From: Adiantum capillus-veneris
Lineage: Eukaryota > Streptophyta > Polypodiopsida > Polypodiales > Pteridaceae
Assembly: GCA_014529385.2 (NCBI GenBank)
Contig: CM043947.1
Span: 116,207,587 to 116,271,586, forward strand
Direction of reading: 5' to 3'
DNA length: 64,000 bases
This document shows, piece after piece, positions 55,245 through 64,000 of this stretch. The position numbers and the translations under genes were made by a program. Each line of letters begins with the position of its first letter. The first letter of the stretch is position 1. The notes below the pieces were generated by a model. The model saw nothing but the letters and a program-made list of their open reading frames with translations, was not told the DNA's origin and did not search any database.

Positions 55245-56447
55245 CCCCCTAAGGACTCACATTGCCTTCAAAAAAGGTTTGGACCGAATTTAGTCCGTGG
55301 GAAACGGCCCCCCCATGGGCGGGGTGCCACGTCATCACCTTCCTCCCGCGGGCGGAGCCGCCCAAAATCACCGCAAACTGCCACCCGCCGCCTGCGTAGC
55401 TACAACAGCGCCATGTGCGGATGCCATGGCCACAAGCTCCTAAGGAGCCCCTCTCTCCTTTGTGATACTATGAGGGCCTCACGGCCCTGCTCATATAGCC
55501 CGAGCTCGGCGGTTTCAGCTTCGCATGTGGGATTACACAGTGTGCCATGTGACACCCTCCAGTGCCTTGGCCTTCAAACCCCATGAAATACTTCACATGA
55601 AAAATAAAAACCACTCAAATTTTTTAGCCTCCCTCTATAGGCTCCTCTTTGTTGCTCTCGGACCCGATTGCCAAGCAGAAGAAACCAACAGAAACCCCAC
55701 ATTCCCGGCCCTGTCTACACCTGTCATCTCTTCATTTCAAACCCTTGGCGTCCTCAAACTAAGGCCTCCAAAACAAGGAAAAACATCTGCAATTGTTCAC
55801 CACCCAAATGCTCCCAACTTCACTTCACTGTATCTGACCGACCGGGCATCCGATGGACGTGCAGTCGATTCCCACTAGCTCCACATAGTAAACACTCCCA
55901 CCGAGAACCTTGGCAAGGCTCAAAAACCGCCAAATGGCACATCTTCCAATGTGGCCAAGTGGGCTCAGACTCGGCCCCCAGAAAATCTTCAAATGGCCAT
56001 AACTTGCTATCTAGAGCTCCAATTCAGGTGCCGTCGACTCCAACTAGCATCACATGCTACCCACCAGACACCTGGCGAGCTCGAGAAAACACTTTCCCAA
56101 TGCGGCCCAACCACCTCGAAACTGGACCCCGTCAAAACTCGATTGTCCATAACTTTCCATCACAACTCAAGCACTTCCCTTGTATCATTCCACACCCGCC
56201 TTGACCAACCACATGTGCCCGTCCAATCCAGCGAGGATCTACAAATGCATCCCACTTCAACTTGCCATATCTTGCACATCTGGGCTCCGTTTGACGAGCT
56301 GTCTGGACCGACTGCTAGAGAATCTCGAATACCACATTTGGGGATACATTCCCAGCATCTTGTACACTTTGACATGCTATCCCAATTAGACCACTTTGGA
56401 GGCCCCCTGGCCTAAAAAAACACTTTAAGCATATATTTTCGCTATCA

Positions 56448-56604
56448 CTGCTTTCTTGTAACATGAAGGCTCATTGCAATCAGTCAACATGACATAGTTC
56501 ATAGATGGAACAAACCTATTAGGAGGTCGCGTAATACGTCGAGATCTACGCACAACAGGTGGCTCAGGCTCAGCCACAACTTGTGGTTCCAATCTATCCT
56601 GTCC
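56448..56604 (-). pseudogene. Remnant of integrase-RT linker, cut off
   Basis: Same frame as the ORF to its right after a TAA (56605-56607): 'RRSRRITRPPNRFVPSMNY' and 'MLTDCNEPSCYKKA' are typical of the stretch just before copia RT. The sequence ends at the LTR-B junction. Confidence 0.75.
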
Positions 56605-58899
56605 TTACTCCTCTTGAGCCCTGACATTTTGTCTTGCACGTGCAGGTCCATCTTCTTGGAAGACAACTCTTCTAATCTCATCAACTTTCTCTGGTTTAGA
56701 ATGATATTTGGCTTCATTAAAGTGAACATCATTGCTGCGGATAACCTTTCTGGATTCGGGATCCCAAAATTTGTACCCCATCTCACCAGAATTACCATAG
56801 CCTAGAAAGATGCACTTTCTACTCTTTGGCTCAAGTTTTTTCCTAAATTTCTTTGCAACGTGAGTATATGCCTCACAGCCAAAGACTCTGAGATGCTTGT
56901 ATGAGGGCACCTTGCCTGACCATACCATCTCTGCCACTAAATCCTTCTGCAAAACCTTGCTAGGAGATCTATTTATAAGATGAACAGCTGTTGCTACAGC
57001 TTCAGCCCAAAACCCATTTGGTAGTTGTGCATTGGACAACATACTTCTGACCTTCTCTTGTATGGTCCTATTCATCCTCTCAGCAACACCATTTTGAGGA
57101 GAATTGTAAGGAGCAGTAAGTTCACGTTTTATACCTTTTGACTCACAAAAGTCCTGAAAGGCCTTTGAAACGTACTCTCCACCATTGTCAGTGCGTAAGC
57201 ATTTAAGCTTCTTGCCACTCTGATTCTCCACAAGTGTCACAAAAGTTTTGAAAACACTAAACGCTTCATCCTTGTGCTTGAGAAAGTAAACCCATACTTT
57301 CCTCGAGTAATCATCTATAAATGTCATAAAGTAAGAAGCTCCCCCTAGAGATAGGCTAGGCATAGGTCCACACAAATCACTATGAACAAGTGCCAACTGT
57401 GTATCTCTTCTACTGCTTCTATGCTTATGTGGCTGCTGTGTTTGCTTACCATATAGACAATGTTCACAGAATTCAAAATCATTAAATGAAAAGCCAGGCA
57501 AATAACCAGAACGAGACAAGATTTCTATTCCCTTCTTGGACATATGTCCTAACTGGCTATGCCACAAAGAAACGTTCGGCTGCTCGGTTACATTGATTAC
57601 ATTTTTAGAGACATTTGATACATAAATCATGTAAAGTCCTCCAGACTTTACTCCATGTGCTAGTGTCATAGAACCCTTGGATATCTTCCACATGTTCTGT
57701 CCAAAAGTGGTGACGTAGCCAGCATCATCAAGTAAACCTGTGCTAATCAAGCTCTTTGTAATTGCGGGAACATGTCTCACATTATTCAGCGTGAAAGAAG
57801 AGCCATTCTGAAACTTCAATTGAACATCTCCAACACCTAAGATCTCACATGTCTGCCCATTGCCTAGCCGAACATGATCTTTAGTGGTCACATAAGAGGT
57901 AAACCACTCCTTGTTTGGAGACACATGAAGTGATGCCCCTGAGTCTATAATCCAGTGACTCAGTGCATTTCCATCAGATGCTGTAAGAAGAGCTGAGTCC
58001 ATTGTATTCTTCAAGAAGTAGATGTCTCCTGACACTAGACTGTCATCCTCTGCAACAGTGTTTGTCACATTTATTTCTTGAATCTTCATTGAGGACTTGT
58101 TCTTCTCACCATGGTCTTCAGCTTTCTCTTTGCCTTTTTCTGTATTCCATTCTCTGCAGTCTCTTTTCATGTGACCCTTCTTGCCACAATGGTAGCATTC
58201 TATGTCACTCTTGCCTTTAGCACTGCAGGACTTGCTACGAGATTGATTCCTCTTTCCACCTTTGTACTTTTCATTGGTCCTTCCCCTGACAACTAAGGCT
58301 GTTCCTTTTCCTTTGTCCATTGTCTTTCTATTGGTTTCTTTAGTAAGCAGACTTCCTTCTACACCTGCTATGTTCAAACCATCTGGAGGTGCCGAATTAC
58401 TCAAAGCTGTGCGAAAAGTGTCCCAACTTTCCGGCAATGTGATCAACAGGAACATAGCTCTAACAGGTTCATCAAACTTGACACCTTGAGTTGACAACGG
58501 ACTGTAGATGGTGTTGAATTCATTCAGATGATTGGACATAGGGGTCCCTTCTTTCATCTTCAAGTCAACAAGCTTCTTAAGCCAGTATACCTGTGAAGCT
58601 GCACTCTGCTTCTCATAAAGATCACTCAGCTTTATCCATGCTTGATAAGCCGACATCTCATCTGCTACATTGAAGTAAACGCTTTCTGCCAAAGTCAACA
58701 TAATGGTAGAAAGTGCCAATTCATCCATTTCGCTCCATTCATCTTCGTCTATATCTTCTAGTTTTATCCCCTTGAGCTTTATAGGTTTTATCTGCTTCTT
58801 TTGTACCAACACGTGCCAAATCTGCTTCTTCCACAATGGGAAATTGGTTCCATCCAGCTTCTTGATATTATAAAGAGCAGTGTCCTGTGATCCAGCCAT
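56605..58899 (-). CDS. gag-pol: Copia Gag, protease and integrase (truncated polyprotein)
   Basis: 764 codons from MAGSQDTALYNIKKLDG. Gag (about 1-200) contains 'FPLWKKQIWHVL' and 'LDLKMKEGT'-type phrases (here 'LVDLKMKEG'). Then come a CCHC knuckle 'CYHCGKKGHMKRDC' (about 233-247), protease 'WIIDSGASLHV' (about 318), the pre-integrase finger 'WHSQLGHMSKKGIEILS...CEHCLYGKQ', and integrase with 'HSDLCGP', 'RTDNGGEYVS' and 'NGVAERMNRT'. All active-site residues are present up to the cut. The TAA ends the frame in the linker, and the downstream half is deleted. It is a different copia lineage from 35745-40954: its LTR, gag and leader are unlike that element's. Confidence 0.92.
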   Translation of the reverse strand: MAGSQDTALYNIKKLDGTNFPLWKKQIWHVLVQKKQIKPIKLKGIKLEDIDEDEWSEMDELALSTIMLTLAESVYFNVADEMSAYQAWIKLSDLYEKQSAASQVYWLKKLVDLKMKEGTPMSNHLNEFNTIYSPLSTQGVKFDEPVRAMFLLITLPESWDTFRTALSNSAPPDGLNIAGVEGSLLTKETNRKTMDKGKGTALVVRGRTNEKYKGGKRNQSRSKSCSAKGKSDIECYHCGKKGHMKRDCREWNTEKGKEKAEDHGEKNKSSMKIQEINVTNTVAEDDSLVSGDIYFLKNTMDSALLTASDGNALSHWIIDSGASLHVSPNKEWFTSYVTTKDHVRLGNGQTCEILGVGDVQLKFQNGSSFTLNNVRHVPAITKSLISTGLLDDAGYVTTFGQNMWKISKGSMTLAHGVKSGGLYMIYVSNVSKNVINVTEQPNVSLWHSQLGHMSKKGIEILSRSGYLPGFSFNDFEFCEHCLYGKQTQQPHKHRSSRRDTQLALVHSDLCGPMPSLSLGGASYFMTFIDDYSRKVWVYFLKHKDEAFSVFKTFVTLVENQSGKKLKCLRTDNGGEYVSKAFQDFCESKGIKRELTAPYNSPQNGVAERMNRTIQEKVRSMLSNAQLPNGFWAEAVATAVHLINRSPSKVLQKDLVAEMVWSGKVPSYKHLRVFGCEAYTHVAKKFRKKLEPKSRKCIFLGYGNSGEMGYKFWDPESRKVIRSNDVHFNEAKYHSKPEKVDEIRRVVFQEDGPARARQNVRAQEE

Positions 58900-59970
58900 A
58901 GCTACGCTTCACAGTGGTTTACTTTCCTGTGAAAAATTCGGCAGAGTTTCCCCTGTAAACTGACCTCTGAACCAATATCAACCTGTCAAATGAACCAAGA
59001 AAGCTTCAGATTCTGCATAAATTTCGGCAGAGCCTCCTTTGTAAAATGGCTTTGGTGTACTCAAAAACAGACCAAAAAACACTGTCTCTCTGACACTGTA
59101 AGCTACGGGTAAACCTGTCCTGCACCTGTACCGTCTCTCACTGCCATGTCACTGTCCTATAATCATAGACTGCGACAATGCCTCAACGGCAGTAAAGCAA
59201 GGATGCAATCCCAACTGTCTAACTCACAGTCAATACATCCTAGCTGCCTATCTAAGGGTGCTCGAGGGATCGCTCCAAGACCTGTATCACCGAAAGGATC
59301 TCAACATTCGAGAATCCCCCAGCTCAATAAAACCTCACTCGACCTTCAACAAAGGCTGCAGTAAATCTGACAGTACATAGACTTCCCACAAAGTCATACA
59401 TTCATAAATTTCCCACTATATGCTGTAACCGCTGCGGCGGTTGTTTGCTGCGTGACTCACAGCCAGCAAACCCTCAACAGACATACATCATCTCTGACAA
59501 TACATCCCATGTGGAAGTACCTGCAATGTTAGAATGAAATCTGGAATATCAAGCAGCATACACAAGCTACCTGATGAACTAGTGGATGTCGCCTATAGTC
59601 TGTGTGTAGATGCACCCGTGTCATATGTGACACGCCTCCAAGAACTGTAAGGTGTTCTTCGATGTGTAGACAGCCAAAAATCAGCACTCTGGAAGTGCAG
59701 ATATACTCAGAACCTGTAGTCGTAGGCCGAAACCCCAAATTTGCAGAGTCGGATATGCACCCGCCGAGACCACGTAGTCGAAAATGGCATGCGTAGAACT
59801 TTGTCGAAGCCGAATAGTGGTCGAGATGACCTCAGAATGAAATTTTGAGAACACGGAGCCCTATGGGCATTCCCACAAGATTTGGGGCCATGTCTTCGCC
59901 TGTCGAATTTCACTCCAATCTGAGCTAGTGACTCTAGCCTCCTGCAGTGCTGCCTCGAGCTTCGAACTGA
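58900..59970 (-). other. Leader of truncated copia element
   Basis: About 1.07 kb between primer site and gag start, much longer than the 232 bases in the copia at 35745. No coding signal is seen. Confidence 0.6.
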
Positions 59971-59982
59971 GCTCTGATACCA
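59971..59982 (-). other. Primer-binding site, initiator tRNA-Met type
   Basis: TGGTATCAGAGC on the coding strand, two bases inside the 5' LTR. Confidence 0.92.
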
Positions 59983-59984
59983 GT

Positions 59985-60176
59985 TGAAGGAGTACGAGCG
60001 GAAGTACGACGCGAGAGAGAGTACGAGAAGAAGAGCACGAGGATATGGTGAACTCGCTCTACTGTAATGTGTAGAGCATAGTGAGTTCTTATTAGGTTTT
60101 TACCAAAGAATATGTGTACATACCTGGCGGCCCGCCCACTTACCTGGGAGACCACATTGGGCTTTATACCCCAACA
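59985..60176 (-). repeat. Copia 5' LTR, 192 bp
   Basis: Plus strand TGAAGGAGTA...CCCCAACA. No partner survives in the window; the ends are set by TG...CA and the primer site. Confidence 0.75.
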
Positions 60177-61651
60177 CATAACACCTAGTTAGATAGCATC
60201 AACAATACTTTCAAAAGAGAGAGAAATTAAGCTATTGACAATAGTTGAGGACCGGATTTTCATGGAGTCGGTCCCCCCTCCAAAAGGCTTTGTATTATGG
60301 TTTCTCCCATCAAGAGAGACATTGTACAATACAATTCTTTGTGTTCCTTCAAGACTAGCTAGTGCAATGAAGATGGAAACTTCATGCACTAAGCAAAACA
60401 CTTAACAAACACAACTTGAATTATCCCCGTTCTCAGACCCAAGACCTCACACACCTTCAAAGATGGTGAGAGCTAGCAGGGTATGAGAGTAGATTGAGAG
60501 GAAGAAGGAGTATCTTACGAGAAAGATGTACATCTCCTCACATAATCACTCATATTAGCATAGCTTAGCTTAGTAATTAGCTTGGTACAGGAGATGAGCA
60601 TGCATTGAATCTTGGCTCTTGGTTGGAGTTGCATCCACATGCCAAGAGAGTGTTGATGTAGGCTTCTATCTCACAAGCTTGGAGTAGGTGATAAGTTCTC
60701 CATTAAAGCTTGGGAAGAGATAATCTTCTCTTTCTTCACACATGAGCTTGTGTGAGTGTGTGTGTGATAATGCCTTGAAAAATATCATCCCCCTCTCTCT
60801 CATGGGCGAGCCCTCTTGCTATTTGCTCTTGCTACAGCCTCATTGGCTCTCCCCAAGTGAAGCCAATCACCTTTAAGCAGCATAAGTGATAGCCTTTTGA
60901 CATGTGTTCCCCTTTCCCCTTTTGTGAGAGATTTAGGTAATTAAATAATTAAACTAAACTCTCATTGGACCCGTTTGCCTCCTGGCCAATAGGAATCAGG
61001 CAAGCCATTCGGCTCCTGAATGCTCATTGGACCCCTTAGGAGACTGCCCAATAGTCTTCTAGGAGACTTAATTCTCATTGGTTTCTTTTATTAAATGTTT
61101 TTAAATTAATTAAAGTAGATTTACTCTAGTCTAAATCTCATTGGTCCACCTCCAAGGCCATCCAATAGGAATTGGGCACACCTTGTGGGCATCTGGCCTA
61201 GGGAGCTGACATGTGTCCCTAATTCCCTTTGTGTAAAGGGAGACTGTGTGTGTGTGTGTGTGTGTGTGTGTGGCTTTCTCTCTCATCCCCTAGAAGAAGG
61301 GCTCGCCCCCTCCCATGTAGGGATGTGCAAAGACTTTTAGGGCACACACAAAGCATCCAATTTTCCCTAGGGTTGACCTTTGGACACAACCTTTGGATTT
61401 TGGAACCTTAGCATTTTGGAAGTCTTTATGGGCTGAACCTTAGGGTCTTTTAGCTCATTGTTTGCACATGGTTCTTTTGCAGATGCCCCCCCATTTGGAT
61501 CCCTATTTTCCCTCCTTTGGATCCTTACTGTGGCCGGTCTGCTAGCTTAACCAATATTCTAGCTTTTTCTCCCCTCGCACTTCCCCACATTAAATGATCG
61601 GTTTAATATGAGAAAATCATTTAGGAGAATTAGATATTGATTATTATGACA
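60177..61651 (-). repeat. Truncated chromovirus LTR (third copy)
   Basis: Matches 3060-4528 to the end ATGACA but lacks the first ~125 bases, which is where the copia LTR begins. It is more diverged than the pair at 2936/10252 (several percent, plus a block change near 60770-60850), hence older. The TG tract is expanded (about 61245-61272). All four ATTGG...CCAAT pairs persist between 60842 and 61168. Confidence 0.92.
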
Positions 61652-61717
61652 ACCAAAATCACCGCTTTGACTTCAATTAGGAGCATCAGTGCGCTCCTCA
61701 GTGGGGGCACCTAAAGA
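61652..61717. other. Short junction segment
   Basis: 66 bases between the chromovirus LTR end and LTR-B copy 2; no target duplication for either was identified. Confidence 0.4.
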
Positions 61718-61938
61718 TGGAGAGGGGGAATTTGGACGACACCCGGCACGACCAGAAATGCCTCTCTATATCTCAGGGTCAACACATCACCCCAATCGAC
61801 TCGAAAACACCTTCGAAATGACAATCTACACCTAATCCGCTTCACCTGCTCAGTTCCCAAGCGCACACACGCTATCCAGGACCGCAAAAGGAGCTGACAC
61901 CTCACTGCACCTGCTATGCCTCCCTCCGCACATACACT

Positions 61939-62014
<76 letters not shown>

Positions 62015-63673
62015 CAATTCACCAACGATCCGGGCGTACACATGCTTCACCGGCACCGCAGCTGGCAACAGACAAGACGACAAAGAGAAAAGGGGAAGGG
62101 GGATGCAACACGACACAATTGACCAAGAGGGTTGTTCATTAACAGCTTCAAAACCCCATTACAATGCTTCTATAAGCTTCTCCCTCTCTCCTCCTTACAT
62201 GTACAGTGAAAAAACTCAGAAGTCCCTTGTTACAAAAAAAATTTCCCCTTATTGGGCTCGTTTTTTGAGTTTTTAGGCATTTTTCATGGTAGGCCGACAT
62301 GTGGCACTCCCCGGGGGAGGCTCATCTTGACTTTGACTAGCTTGGTGCTTATCCCGAGGCTTCATACTTCCCTCTACACACAAGCACCCTCTAGGGAGCA
62401 ATGACGGTGCCGTCGTTGCCCCCCTAAGGGCTCACATTGCCTTCAAAAAAGGTTTGGACGGAATTTAGTCCGTGGGAAACGGCCCTCCCATGGGTGGGGT
62501 TCCACGTCATCACCTTCCTCGCGCGGGCGGAACCGCCCAAAACCACCGCAAACAGCCACCCGCCGCCTGCGGAGCTACAATAGCCCCATGCGCGGACGCC
62601 ATGGCCACGAGCTCCTAAGGAGCCCCTCTCTCCTTTGTGATACTATGAGGGCCTCACGGCCCTGCTCATATAGCCCGAGCTCGGCGGTTTCAGCTCCGCA
62701 TGTGGGATTACACAGTGCACCACGTGGCACCCTCATGTGCCTTAGCCTTCAAACCCCATGAAATACTACACATAAAAAAAAAACCCACTCAAATTTTTTA
62801 GCCTCCCTCTACAGGCTCCTCTTTGTTGCTCCCGAACCCGATTGCCAAGCAGAATAAACCAACAGAAACCCCACATTCCCGGCCCCGTCTACACTTGTCA
62901 TCTCTGCATTTCAAACCCTCGGCGCCCTTGAACAGGCCTCCAAAACAAGGAAAAATATCTTCAATGGTTCACTGCCCAAATGCTCCCAACTTCACTTCAC
63001 TATATCTGACCGACCGGGCATCCGATGGACGTGCAGTCGATTCCGACTAGCTTTACATGGTAAACACTCCCACCGAGAACCTTGGCAAGGCTCAAAAATT
63101 GTCAGATGGCACATCTTCCAATGTGGCCAAGTGGGCTCAGACCCGGCCGTCGAAAAATCTTCAAATTAACTTGCTATCCAGAGCTCCAATTCAGGTATCG
63201 TCCACTCCGACTAGCATCACATGCTACATGCTACCCACCAGAAACCTGGCGAGCTCGAGAAAACACCAAATGGTGTGTTTCCCAATGCGGCCCAACCGCC
63301 TCGAAACTGGCCCCTGTCAAAACTTGATTGTCCATAACTTTCCATCCAGAAGCCCAATTCTCAATCCGAAAAAACCGGCGTGCTCCACAACTCAAGCACT
63401 TCTCGTGTATCATTCCACACCCGCCTTGACCAACCACTTGTGCCCGCCAAATCCGGCGAGGATCTGCAAACGCATCCCACTTCAACTTGCCATATCTTGC
63501 ACATCCGGGCTTCGTTTGACGAGCTGTCTGGACCGACTGCTAGAGAATCACGAATACCACATTTGGGGGCACATTCCCAGCATCTTGTACACTTTGACAT
63601 GCTATCCCAATTATCCCACTTTGGAGGCCCCCTTGGCCTAAAAAACCACTTCAAGCATACATTTTCTCTATCA
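61718..63673 (+). repeat. LTR-B copy 2
   Basis: About 1.96 kb, same orientation as copy 1. It contains a CT tract (61941-62012), a decayed palindrome (62398-62419), and the segment around 63340-63380 that copy 1 has lost. No interior coding region. Confidence 0.65.
61941..62012. repeat. (CT)n microsatellite in LTR-B copy 2
   Basis: About 36 CT units. Confidence 0.93.
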
Positions 63674-63839
63674 CTGACCTGCCCATGGCCTTCATACCTG
63701 CTTTAGCCCTTTGCCATACGCCTGCTAGAACCCTTTGCACTTCATAGCACACTTTCCAGTGCAGAAACTTTGGCTGCACCAACGTTGTCCCATACAAATC
63801 ATAAACTAGAAAGAACCATAGAGAATACCAATGTTGATG

Positions 63840-64000
63840 TCATTCAAGGGTAGTGTGATCCAGGCTCATATTGTTGCCAGTCGCAGTCTCCTCATCGCTA
63901 TCTGCATCAATTGCTAGAATAGCACTAACACATGGAGCCTTCAAGCGTGAAAGATGTTGTTGAAAGACCTGTGGATCACTATCTATGGAAAGGCAATGTC
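63840..64000 (-). CDS. Possible 3' end of an unrecognised gene, cut by the window edge
   Basis: An open frame enters from the right edge and reads 52 codons to TGA (63840-63842). It includes 'SDPQVFQQHLSRLKAPCVSA' and 'IDADSDEETATGNNMSLDHT'. The acidic Ser/Asp/Glu-rich end and lack of low complexity are protein-like. It is not a retroelement sequence that I recognise, and it follows directly on non-repeat DNA (63674-63839, nothing seen). Too short to name; it may be a last exon. Confidence 0.3.
   Translation of the reverse strand, partial: HCLSIDSDPQVFQQHLSRLKAPCVSAILAIDADSDEETATGNNMSLDHTTLE

Larger units (their letters stand above)
54560..56447 (+). repeat. LTR-B copy 1
   Basis: About 1.89 kb, starting TGGAGAGGGGG and ending near TATCA, closely similar over its whole length to 61718-63673. 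It includes a CT tract (54783-54834), a perfect 22-bp palindrome (55223-55244) and a GC-rich half followed by a C-rich tail. TG...CA ends and its copy number suggest an LTR, but no matching target duplication was found. It lacks about 40 bases present in copy 2 near 63340. Several ORFs of 60-180 codons lie in it but show no domain and are not shared in frame with copy 2. Confidence 0.65.
56448..60176 (-). mobile_element. Truncated Ty1/copia element lacking RT, RNase H and 3' LTR
   Basis: It keeps a 5' LTR (59985-60176), a primer site (59971-59982), a long leader, and gag-protease-integrase (56605-58899). After the integrase linker the sequence stops at 56448 against LTR-B, so RT, RNase H and the 3' LTR are gone. 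Its right LTR end adjoins a truncated chromovirus LTR, suggesting it had inserted into that LTR before the deletion. Confidence 0.88.

Noticed and set aside
55525-56415. Overlapping ORFs of 117-178 codons in LTR-B copy 1
   Set aside because: They have no domain and are not kept in the same frames in copy 2 (62823-63706), where indels shift them.
54560-63673. One element with LTR-B as its two LTRs
   Set aside because: The interior holds pieces of two other element families, no primer site follows copy 1, and flanking 5-mers do not match.

Overview
This window looks like a repeat-dense piece of a large plant nuclear genome. Almost every recognisable coding stretch is a retrotransposon polyprotein: Ty3/gypsy types (one with a C-terminal chromodomain) and two Ty1/copia types. 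All three clear primer-binding sites match the plant initiator tRNA-Met type (TGGTATCAGAGC). No complete host gene, tRNA or rRNA gene was recognised. Very long GA/CT tracts and the style of the Ty3 polyproteins made me think of a fern or another non-seed plant, but that is a weak inference.

Layout. 1-1540: diverged long-LTR-like sequence. 1600-2935 and 11849-13173: one old plus-strand Ty3 relic, split by a young complete Ty3 chromovirus (2936-11843, minus strand, 5-bp target duplication AAAGG). 13174-17180: AT-rich spacer with a ~280-bp repeat carrying a palindrome, then a decayed possibly gag-like region. 17185-25377: large decayed minus-strand Ty3 element (integrase, RNase H, RT, protease, gag), split by a ~2.8-kb non-coding insertion, with a likely 5' LTR at about 26253-27400. 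27400-30560: low-complexity GA/TG-rich DNA including a 93-unit GA tract. 30566-32115: diverged copy of a ~1.9-kb LTR ('LTR-B'). 32150-35062: plus-strand fragment of a chromovirus relative with its LTR, meeting an inverted LTR fragment tail to tail (35063-35715). 35745-40954: nearly intact Ty1/copia element (target duplication TGAAC) inserted in an old gag fragment (35716-35744 plus 40955-41527). 41816-54550: mostly unassigned sequence with two unrecognised decayed coding regions, a Ty3 integrase relic (44560-46290), a possible CACTA-type end (48331), and several minisatellites. 54560-63673: two LTR-B copies flanking a copia element that has lost RT/RNase H and a truncated chromovirus LTR. The last 161 bases hold an open reading frame running off the edge that may be the 3' end of an unknown gene.

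The most unusual observations are these. The old plus-strand Ty3 relic has two tandem H2C2 zinc modules before its integrase core. After the integrase, in the same reading frame, it carries a retropepsin-like domain and a tryptophan/lysine-rich tail. The chromovirus LTR has an array of ATTGG...CCAAT inverted pairs, and an unrelated promoter-like region at 19046-19225 also carries tandem ATTGG/CCAAT units. The chromovirus Gag has an SR-protein-like Arg/Ser domain. A palindrome-bearing ~280-bp repeat occurs at two loci 35 kb apart.
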